54,708 bases of DNA from JBCBXA01 sp039816825 (GTDB lineage Bacteria; Pseudomonadota; Alphaproteobacteria; Rhizobiales; Rhizobiaceae), in contig JBCBXA010000011.1 of assembly GCA_039816825.1 (NCBI GenBank), positions 1 to 54,708 on the forward strand. Direction: 5' to 3'. Below the pieces are notes generated by a model. The model was not told the DNA's origin. It did not search any database and worked only from the letters and a program-made list of their open reading frames with translations. A program made the position numbers and the translations under genes. Below are positions 1 through 6,973 of this stretch, piece after piece (the stretch's first letter is position 1; every line of letters begins with the position of its first letter).

Positions 1-214
1 CGCCCATGCCCATGCCCATACCCATGAGCTTCTGGCCGAGGCCCCACCGATCAGGTGAACCAGATGCTCGAAGCCCTGCCCGGTGCCGACACGCTGATCG
101 GCCAGGCAGCCGAAGGTGGTGCCGGTGGCCTGATGGGCGCCATGTCCGGCATGATGGGTGGCGGCGTGATGGGCCTCGGCCAGAAGCTCATGGGTATGGG
201 CATGGGCATGGGCG
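1..214. repeat. 44-bp perfect inverted repeat at the left end (1-44 with 171-214)
   Basis: Bases 1-44 are the exact reverse complement of 171-214; the match stops at 45 against 170. The right arm lies inside the coding region of the first gene, and its Gly-Met-Gly-Met codons make it easy to see. A perfect 44-bp match running to the first base of the window, with a stop codon in the gene's frame at 25-27, is best explained by a fold-back join at a contig end. Real sequence probably begins at about base 45. Confidence 0.9.
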
Positions 215-324
215 AAGTCTCGGGCGTTGCCAAGGAAACCGTGGCCTTCGCCAAGGAAAAAGCCGGCGAAGACACCATCGATGCGATCATCAATGAAATT
301 CCGGGTCTCAGCCAGTTCGTCTAG
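46..324 (+). CDS. Gly/Met-rich small protein, 5' end missing
   Basis: The readable part is about 92 codons, running from just after the fold-back arm to a TAG stop. It has a short polar start, then a flexible stretch very rich in Gly and Met (GGLMGAMSGMMGGGVMGLG and GMGMGMGE), then a helical end with an acidic/basic pattern that closes with IPGLSQFV. The open frame continues upstream of the GTG at 55 (Thr-Asp-Gln before it), so the true start is probably lost at the contig edge. From memory, alphaproteobacteria carry small uncharacterised proteins with a Gly-rich middle and this closing motif, sometimes placed near DUF2267 or DUF2780; I cannot confirm the family. No signal peptide or catalytic motif is visible. 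The function is unknown. Confidence 0.6.
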   Translation, partial: TDQVNQMLEALPGADTLIGQAAEGGAGGLMGAMSGMMGGGVMGLGQKLMGMGMGMGEVSGVAKETVAFAKEKAGEDTIDAIINEIPGLSQFV

Positions 325-444
325 AACGGGACATTCAGAGTTAATGACGGCGGGTGCACTGCAAAGGTGGGCTCGCCGTTTTTGTTTACGGAGTACGGTT
401 CGAAGAACCAGCTGAAGTGGCACATCTCATGCAGAGCACTCAGC

Positions 445-1872
445 ATGACGCGCTACACACGACGACAGGCACTAAGAAGCGGGCTTGCAATGTCTCTTTT
501 TGGGACATTCGGATTAACGGCTAGCTCCGCTTCAGCACAACAGACCGCGACGCCCAACATTCTGGCCAGCGCCCAGCTGCGAAGGGGGTACAATGCCCTG
601 GACGGCGGCATGCGACCGGGAACCGCCGATGACCAGAGCCGCGTTCTGCAACAGGTGTTGGACGAGGCTGCACGCCGTGGCGACCCGGTTTTTCTGCCGC
701 CTGGCCGATACAATTTGTCAAACATCACACTGCCTGCACGCACACGGCTCATGGGCGTTCCCGGCTCGACGCGACTGGTCTACGGCGGCGGCGGCCACTT
801 TCTGTCATCGTTGGGCGGCGATGATGTCCAGCTTTCAGACATGGTGCTGGACGGCGCCAATCTGCCTCTGCAGCCCTACGCGCCCGGTCTGCTGACGGTG
901 GCCAACACGCGCAGTTTTCATGTTGAGAATTGCCTGGTCACCGGCTCATCAGCCATCGGCATTTCGCTGGAGCGTTCGGGGGGGCGTATCGAGAAGTGTG
1001 AAGTGGTTGGCGCGGCGGGCAATGCCGGCATCAAAAGCATCGAAGCCACGCGGCTCGCCATCACCGACAACCATGTGCACAACTGCGCCGATGGCGGCAT
1101 TTATGTCTGGCGCTGGGCATCCGGCGAAGACGGGACCCAAATCTCCGGCAACCGGGTTGAGCGGATCGGCGCCAAATCGGGTGGTACGGGCCAGCACGGC
1201 AATGGCATCAACATCTTCCGCGCAGACGGGGTGTCAGTCACGGACAATTGGATGGCGGATTGCGCCTTCTCCGCGATCCGTGTGAACGCCGGCAACAATT
1301 CCCGCATCGCCGCCAACACCTGCCTACGCTCAGGCGAGACCGCCATTTACGTAGAGTTCGGCTTCTCGGGCTCCATCGTCAGCGCAAACATGATCGACGG
1401 AGCAACAGGCGGCATCTCCTGCACTAATTTCAACGATGGCGGGCGGCTGGCCACGGTCTCTGACAACATCGTCCGAAACCTCAAGACCAGGGGGCCTTAC
1501 GTCAACGAGACCATCGACTTTGGCTGGGGCATTCACGCCGAAGCAGACACTGTGGTGACCGGGAACCTGGTCGAACGCGCCCCGCTCTATGGGCTCAGCC
1601 TTGGCTGGGGCGTCAATCTGCGCAACGTCCTTGCCTCGGGCAACATCATCCGCGACGCAGGCACCGGCATCGCCGTGTCGGTTGCCGATGGCGCCGGGGC
1701 AGCCATGATCCTGGACAATATGATCGACGGAACAGCCCGGGGCGCTATCCTCGGCCATCGCTGGAAACAAGCCGTCACAGAAGATCTGGTTGGTCGCCGC
1801 CAGAACCACAATGGTGGGTTTGAACAACTGACCATCAATGGGAACCGCAGCACCGGCCGCAGCTTGTCGTAG
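445..1872 (+). CDS. Tat-exported parallel beta-helix repeat protein (TIGR03808-like)
   Basis: The protein has 475 residues. It begins with a twin-arginine signal (TRRQALRSG at residues 5-13, then a hydrophobic stretch ending in an Ala-x-Ala site near residue 31), so it should be exported folded. From about residue 55 it has a pectate-lyase-like start (DDQSRVLQQVLDEA, PPGRYNLS). Short turns rich in Asn, Gly and Ile follow (SGNRVERIG, VTDNWMADC, ANMIDGATGG), the mark of a right-handed parallel beta-helix. This matches the family of Tat-translocated repeat proteins found in rhizobial-type bacteria, which has no known activity. The frame stays open upstream to 367, but the Tat signal fixes the ATG at 445. 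It stands alone, 48 bases before the next gene. A polysaccharide-acting role is possible but is only inferred from the fold. Confidence 0.85.
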   Translation: MTRYTRRQALRSGLAMSLFGTFGLTASSASAQQTATPNILASAQLRRGYNALDGGMRPGTADDQSRVLQQVLDEAARRGDPVFLPPGRYNLSNITLPARTRLMGVPGSTRLVYGGGGHFLSSLGGDDVQLSDMVLDGANLPLQPYAPGLLTVANTRSFHVENCLVTGSSAIGISLERSGGRIEKCEVVGAAGNAGIKSIEATRLAITDNHVHNCADGGIYVWRWASGEDGTQISGNRVERIGAKSGGTGQHGNGINIFRADGVSVTDNWMADCAFSAIRVNAGNNSRIAANTCLRSGETAIYVEFGFSGSIVSANMIDGATGGISCTNFNDGGRLATVSDNIVRNLKTRGPYVNETIDFGWGIHAEADTVVTGNLVERAPLYGLSLGWGVNLRNVLASGNIIRDAGTGIAVSVADGAGAAMILDNMIDGTARGAILGHRWKQAVTEDLVGRRQNHNGGFEQLTINGNRSTGRSLS

Positions 1873-1920
1873 ACGACGGTCCGTGATTGCCTCCAAGGCT
1901 CAGATTGCCTAGAGCGTCCC

Positions 1921-2799
1921 ATGGCTTCTGGTCCAGAATTCCGCACCCATTTTGAACCGCGCTACGGCGAGGCAGTGGAGGTCGCTCCCGGCGTCGTGCG
2001 CGTGGTGGCCGCCAATGCCAGCGCCTACACCTTCAAAGGCACAAACAGCTATCTGGTCGGTCGCGATCGGCTGTTGCTGATCGACCCGGGACCGGATCTG
2101 GCGGAGCACAAGAACGCGCTCTTGCGCGCCATAGCGGATCGACCGGTGGACGGGGTGGTCATCACTCATACCCACAAGGACCACACACTGCTTGCGCCAA
2201 GCATAGCAGACATTTTGAAGGCGCCGATCATGGCGTACGGTCCACACCTGTCAGCCCGCGAACTCAAGGCAGGCGAAATCAACCCGCTCGCCAACTCCAA
2301 CCATTACGACCTACCCATCGATCAAACGCTTTCGGATGACCAGACCATAGGGTCCGACATGTACTCGCTCGAGGCCATCCACACGCCAGGGCATACTGAG
2401 AACCACCTCTGCCTCGCGCTGCGCAAACGAGGGCAGGATACGGATTTCCTGCTCAGCGGCGACCATGTGATGGGATGGAACACCACCATCATCGCCCCGT
2501 TTGATGGCCATATGGGGCACTATATTGAAAGCCTGGACAGGCTGCTTGAACGACCGGAATCCACTTACTTCCCGGGTCATGGAGGGCGCGTGGAGAACGC
2601 CCACACGCTCGTGCGGGCGATACGCCACCACCGCATCATGCGGGAGCGCGCCATCCTCGCCCAGGCCAGGAAAGGCAATCCTGATCCCCACGGGATCGCC
2701 GCCATCCTCTATCCCAACATAGCACCCAACCTGATCGGCGCAGCAGCGCTCAACGTGCAGGCTCACCTGGACTATCTGGTGGAGACGGGGCGGCTCTAG
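1921..2799 (+). CDS. MBL-fold metal-dependent hydrolase (LACTB2/RNase Z-like)
   Basis: This 292-residue protein carries the metallo-beta-lactamase signature HTHKDH at residues 83-88, preceded by LIDPGP at 53-58, and followed by HTPGHT and a SGDH metal ligand. A small helical C-terminal part (about 220-292) resembles the winged-helix end of LACTB2-type hydrolases. The fold binds two metal ions, usually zinc, and hydrolyses esters, thioesters or phosphodiesters; the substrate cannot be read from the sequence. No signal peptide is present, so it is cytoplasmic. Its TAG stop shares bases with the stop of the convergent downstream gene (the shared CTAG at 2796-2799), so the two genes end on each other. 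The start has no clear ribosome site. Confidence 0.85.
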   Translation: MASGPEFRTHFEPRYGEAVEVAPGVVRVVAANASAYTFKGTNSYLVGRDRLLLIDPGPDLAEHKNALLRAIADRPVDGVVITHTHKDHTLLAPSIADILKAPIMAYGPHLSARELKAGEINPLANSNHYDLPIDQTLSDDQTIGSDMYSLEAIHTPGHTENHLCLALRKRGQDTDFLLSGDHVMGWNTTIIAPFDGHMGHYIESLDRLLERPESTYFPGHGGRVENAHTLVRAIRHHRIMRERAILAQARKGNPDPHGIAAILYPNIAPNLIGAAALNVQAHLDYLVETGRL

Positions 2800-3500
2800 A
2801 GCGTTTCCTGCAAAGCCGGCAGACGGAAACGATTGGCCCCCAATTGAGCAAGACGTTCGTCAAGGGCCGGTTGCATCAGCCAATCGGCCAACCTTCTCGT
2901 CGCCGCATCGGCGCTGTCGTTCAGAGCAATGGACAGGTCGATATGGACGTTCCACCCCTCCGGGCATGAGGCAACACATTGAACACCCGGCACCGGGGCG
3001 ATGTTGGTCAATGGCAGGCCTGCCAGCTCAACCTCACCGGCCAGAAGCGCACGCATAGGCCCACCGCCTTCAAGGCCGACGACACGCGATTCAATCAGCT
3101 CCCAAATCTCCAACTGCCCGGCAAGATTGCGAAACTGGTCACCGCTTGTGCCAACATCCGTGATGGCAATGCTCTCGACAGATGTGAGAATCTCGGCAGT
3201 GCGTTCCGGGTCCCGTGCAGGGGCGACAGGCGATGAACCAAGTTTGCCAAACGCCAGTGGTGACCGCCCAAAGGGCAAATGAACGTCACATCGGGCCGTC
3301 TGCGCAGCCATCATCTCCTGCACATGGATAGGATTTGTGATGGCGATGTCCCAGCCATTGCCCGACGTTGCATAAGCGGGAACTTCCGGATTGAGCATAT
3401 GCTGAACGTCAACAGAGCAGCCGCTCATTTGCTGGAACTGAGGGAGCAGTTCCTCCATCACTTCCCTAAGGGCGATCGGAACCACGAAGCGAATTGCCAA
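2796..3500 (-). CDS. ModA-like substrate-binding protein without signal peptide
   Basis: The 234 residues resemble the periplasmic binding fold of molybdate/tungstate-type ABC receptors: a first strand (IRFVVPIALREVMEELLPQF), a DIAITNP segment, a hinge with GTSGDQF and a C-terminal GANRFRLP. No signal peptide or lipobox is present. No ABC permease or ATPase lies nearby, so it is either a cytoplasmic binding or sensing protein or is exported by other means. The start is a TTG at 3498-3500, supported by GGAGGAG about ten bases upstream. It follows the DUF1499 gene by 18 bases and the PPDK-like gene before that, so it is probably last in that operon. The ligand is unknown. Confidence 0.75.
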   Translation of the reverse strand: MAIRFVVPIALREVMEELLPQFQQMSGCSVDVQHMLNPEVPAYATSGNGWDIAITNPIHVQEMMAAQTARCDVHLPFGRSPLAFGKLGSSPVAPARDPERTAEILTSVESIAITDVGTSGDQFRNLAGQLEIWELIESRVVGLEGGGPMRALLAGEVELAGLPLTNIAPVPGVQCVASCPEGWNVHIDLSIALNDSADAATRRLADWLMQPALDERLAQLGANRFRLPALQETL

Positions 3501-3518
3501 GCGAACTTCTCCTCCGGC

Positions 3519-4499
3519 CTACTGAAGCGGTAGGGGGTCGCTCGACTGGGGGACCGGAAGAACACCGGCAGCATCGGGCTCATCACCTTCCGGCTCCTCA
3601 TCATCTGCAAATGAGCCCTCCCCGGTGACGCCCAGAAGCTCAATGTCCAGTTCATCCAGAAATCCTGTCAGAAGCGCCACGCCACGCCCCAGATCATGGG
3701 CCGTGTAACGACCCGCCGCTCGCGCATCGACCACCGTGATGTCATTGTCTCGACTGAGCCTGATGGCAATATCGGTAGGCACGTTCAGCACCAGCGAGCG
3801 GGCGGTGAACTCAAAGAACAGAGTGTCTGAAGGTCTTGGTTGCAGATCCCGCTCGGGAGAGCGCGGCAGGGGAATGACGCCTTCCTCCCGCTGGGGCTCA
3901 GCGCCCGCGATGAATGGGGCATCAATGGTCTCCCAGCGCCTCAGAGCCGCAAGTTTGGCAACGGCTTGGGCCACACGGTTCGGGTCGGTGGAATAGCCGT
4001 GGGGCCCCAGTCCCGGGTAAGCGTCTCGCAGCAGGGCTGCATCGTCCGCTGACAATTTGCCGGCGGGCCAGGGCGTGCCCTGTCTTTCTGCAACAAGCTT
4101 GGAGAAGATTGGGAAGTCCGTCGGGTCCGTCGCGACATCGTTGATCTTGGGGTGGATGACCGCCTGTGCCCCAGCCCAGGCCAGAGGTGCAAGTGCGATA
4201 ATGGCAAAGACTGCGCCTCGCATGGCAACACCGGCCCCCGCTGCATCATCGTCAAAAATGTCCCGGGTGGCCGCCAGTCCGGCAAAAAGCGCAAACACTC
4301 CCAACGCGACGACAGCGCCCATCGCCCACAAAAAGGTGACCGGCGAAAGATAGCCAAACCGAAAGGCCAGCATGGCAACGGGCAGCAGCAGCAGCGCCAG
4401 AGCACCAAGCCGATTGCACAAGTGCGAATAGCGGGCTGTTGGGCGGCGGTAGAAGTTCCCTATCAGGCGCGGGGTGGCCTTGGCACCAAGACTGGCCAT
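3519..4499 (-). CDS. DUF1499 domain membrane protein
   Basis: The protein has 326 residues. The N-terminal third has about three membrane helices (LGALALLLLPVAMLAF, an Ala/Val/Leu-rich helix near 60-80, and one near 100-120). The remainder is the soluble DUF1499 domain, including the characteristic VVDARAAGRYTAHDLG segment, and ends in an acidic Pro-rich tail. The ATG chosen lies one base after the stop of the upstream PPDK-like gene (TGACATG), a clear sign of translational coupling; the open frame upstream of it only overlaps that gene. DUF1499 has no established activity. The coupling suggests work in concert with the PPDK-like protein and the binding protein downstream. Confidence 0.85.
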   Translation of the reverse strand: MASLGAKATPRLIGNFYRRPTARYSHLCNRLGALALLLLPVAMLAFRFGYLSPVTFLWAMGAVVALGVFALFAGLAATRDIFDDDAAGAGVAMRGAVFAIIALAPLAWAGAQAVIHPKINDVATDPTDFPIFSKLVAERQGTPWPAGKLSADDAALLRDAYPGLGPHGYSTDPNRVAQAVAKLAALRRWETIDAPFIAGAEPQREEGVIPLPRSPERDLQPRPSDTLFFEFTARSLVLNVPTDIAIRLSRDNDITVVDARAAGRYTAHDLGRGVALLTGFLDELDIELLGVTGEGSFADDEEPEGDEPDAAGVLPVPQSSDPLPLQ

Positions 4500-4500
4500 G

Positions 4501-6870
4501 TCAGGATTGGCCTTGTCGGAGATTTTCCAGAGAAACGGCGTCCTGACGACGGCGGGCCGCCTGTCGGCAAGCGGCCTGCGCAGCGGAGAGACGCGCAACC
4601 GGCACGCGGTAAGGGGAGCAGGAAATCGACTGCAACTGAAGGTCCTCGCAGAATGCGATGGAGGCCGGGTCGCCTCCATGCTCACCGCAAATGCCGACAG
4701 ACAGATCGGGGCGCACTTGCCGTCCGCGCTCAACGGCCATCGCCATCAGTTCTCCAACGCCATCGCCATCCACCGAAACGAACGGATCAGCTTCCATCAC
4801 GCCCATGTCGGCATAGTCACCCAAAAAGGCGCCGGCATCGTCGCGGGACAGGCCAAAGGCGGTCTGGGTCAGATCATTGGTGCCAAAGGAAAAGAACTCG
4901 GCGCTTTCGGCAATCGCGCCTGCACGCAGGCATGCGCGGGGCAATTCGATCATGGAGCCCACCGTGTAGTTCAGCGGGTGACCACTTTCATCGGCAACCT
5001 CCTTGGCCACGGCATCGATGTCGCGGCGCACAAAGTCCACCTCCCGCTTGAGACTGACGAGCGGGATCAGGATCTCCGGGCGCACGGTGCGACCGGTTTC
5101 AGCCGCTGCTTCTGCGGCGGCGAGAAAGATCGCGCGGGCCTGCATGCGGGTGATTTCGGGCTGAGATATGAGAAGCCGACATCCGCGATGCCCCAGCATG
5201 GGGTTGCTCTCTGTCATCTGAGCCACACGACTCTTCAACCGCGTGAAATCCAGGTTCATCTGTCCGGCAAGGGCCGCAATCTCATTGTCGGTTCTCGGCA
5301 GAAATTCGTGGAGTGGGGGATCAAGCAGGCGGATGGCCACGGAGTGCCCGGCCATGGTTTTGAAAATCTCGCGAAAGTCACCGCGCTGCATCTCCAGCAG
5401 TTCTTCAAGCGCTCCCTCACGCTCCTGCTCGCTGTGGGACAGAATTAATCGTCGCATCGCGCCGATGCGGCCCTCTTCAAAGAACATGTGCTCGGTGCGG
5501 CATAGCCCAATGCCGTCGGCGTTGAAGCGCATCGCGGCCTGGGCGTCGGCAGGCGTGTCAGCATTCGCGCGCACCTGCATGCGACAGAAACCCTCCGCCC
5601 AGACCATCACTCGCTCAAAGTCCCCACTGGGCTCCGGGCGACGTGTCGGCACACGACCCGAGAAAACAGAGCCGCTGACGCCATCGAGTGTGATCTCGTC
5701 GCCCTCGCGCAGAACATGATCCCCCACCTGAAGTGTGCCCGACGCCTTGTCGAGCCGCAGGGACACCGCGCCGGCGATGCACGGCTTGCCCAACCCTCGG
5801 GCGACAACAGCGGCGTGGCTCGTCATCCCACCACGGGTGGTCAGAATGCCCTCGGCACTCTTCATGCCGGCAATGTCTTCAGGACCCGTTTCCGCCGTCA
5901 CCAGAATGACGGGCATACCCCGCGATTTGCTGAGTTGTGCCGCTGCCGAACTGAAAACAATCTGGCCGGATACCGCCCCGGGGGACGCGGCGATGCCCTG
6001 GGCCAAGGGCTGCGCGTCGGCGCTGGGATCAACAGTCGGGTGCAGCAATTCCTCGATCAGGGCTGGAGGGATCCGCATGATCGCTTCGCGCTCGGAGACG
6101 AGGCCCCGCCCCACCAGGTCCACTGCCGTGCGCAGGCTCGCCGCCCCCGGCATGCGCTGCCGCTCCGCATCCACGATCATGCCGCCATGGGGCGAAACCA
6201 CCGCTTCAAAGATCACTGCTTCGCCAAAGTGGCGTTCCAGCTCGTCGCGATATTCCGCCAGAACGGCCTTCTGCGAAGCTGTGCCCTCAAGTTCGGTCAG
6301 GTCGCCCGTGGCGCGGTTGCGCGTCTCAAGGCGCATCCACGCGCCATCCGGCACAAAGTTCTCGCCCATGGCATGAACGATCACAGCCATGCCTGTGCGG
6401 GCGGCTTCGTCATTCAGGCGCTGGAATAGTTCGGCCCGCTCAGACCCCCAGCTGTCAAATGCTTCAGTGATGATTTGGATGAGCCGATCGCGAGCCGCCT
6501 TCGATCCGTCCAACGCCACATCCAGTCGCGCAGGCGCCAGGCCCGGCACCTTCACAACGGGCGACGTGCGCACGGCGAGCTTGATCGGAAAAGTCAGTTT
6601 CTGGTCGGAGTGCAGATAGTCTTCAAAGTTCGCAACCTCATCCTGAAGGCGCTTGAGCGCACGAGGTGAGAACTGGCGGCCATCGTCAAAGAACGCTTCG
6701 CAAAAAGCCGTTCCGAGAATAATGCCAGGCGCCACTGGCAGACCCTGCTGAGCCATACGGACAAGCCGGTTGCCGCGCGCGCCGGCCACGGTTTTCTTGG
6801 GCACAGGTGTTCCACGACGCCCGCGTCCAAATGGCAAAACCCACATATCCCGTGAGGGGGTTTCCAACAT
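4501..6870 (-). CDS. PPDK-like PEP-utilising protein with degenerate ATP-grasp half
   Basis: The protein has 789 residues; genuine pyruvate,phosphate dikinases have about 880-890. The swivelling phosphohistidine domain is intact (TRGGMTSHAAVVARGLGKPC). So is the PEP/pyruvate barrel: GIGLCRTEHMFF, LLDPPLHEFLP, EILIPLV, GTNDLTQTAFGLSRDD, and the catalytic Cys in ICGEHGGDPASI. The first 300 residues align only loosely with the ATP-grasp domain. The segment equivalent to SVRSGA...PGMMDTVLNLG is reduced to AVRTSPVVKVPGLAPARLDV, about 90 residues are missing, and the usual DxEFTIE...LQTR nucleotide site reads FEAVVSPHGGMIVDAERQR. The protein therefore probably cannot make phosphohistidine from ATP, but could still react with PEP or pyruvate. 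It may be regulatory or use another phosphodonor. It heads the operon with DUF1499. Confidence 0.8.
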   Translation of the reverse strand: MLETPSRDMWVLPFGRGRRGTPVPKKTVAGARGNRLVRMAQQGLPVAPGIILGTAFCEAFFDDGRQFSPRALKRLQDEVANFEDYLHSDQKLTFPIKLAVRTSPVVKVPGLAPARLDVALDGSKAARDRLIQIITEAFDSWGSERAELFQRLNDEAARTGMAVIVHAMGENFVPDGAWMRLETRNRATGDLTELEGTASQKAVLAEYRDELERHFGEAVIFEAVVSPHGGMIVDAERQRMPGAASLRTAVDLVGRGLVSEREAIMRIPPALIEELLHPTVDPSADAQPLAQGIAASPGAVSGQIVFSSAAAQLSKSRGMPVILVTAETGPEDIAGMKSAEGILTTRGGMTSHAAVVARGLGKPCIAGAVSLRLDKASGTLQVGDHVLREGDEITLDGVSGSVFSGRVPTRRPEPSGDFERVMVWAEGFCRMQVRANADTPADAQAAMRFNADGIGLCRTEHMFFEEGRIGAMRRLILSHSEQEREGALEELLEMQRGDFREIFKTMAGHSVAIRLLDPPLHEFLPRTDNEIAALAGQMNLDFTRLKSRVAQMTESNPMLGHRGCRLLISQPEITRMQARAIFLAAAEAAAETGRTVRPEILIPLVSLKREVDFVRRDIDAVAKEVADESGHPLNYTVGSMIELPRACLRAGAIAESAEFFSFGTNDLTQTAFGLSRDDAGAFLGDYADMGVMEADPFVSVDGDGVGELMAMAVERGRQVRPDLSVGICGEHGGDPASIAFCEDLQLQSISCSPYRVPVARLSAAQAACRQAARRRQDAVSLENLRQGQS

Positions 6871-6973
6871 GTGCCTGATCCACGACCCTTGTTGGCTCAG
6901 ACCTAGACCAACACCTTGCTATTGCAAAGAGACCAACCGCGCACAGTTGGGCGCGCTTGTGGGAACCAGAGGG

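Noticed and set aside
4152..5448. Two overlapping plus-strand frames antisense to the DUF1499 and PPDK-like genes
   Set aside because: Their translations are Arg/Gly/His-rich without motifs, and the minus-strand genes have clear domains.
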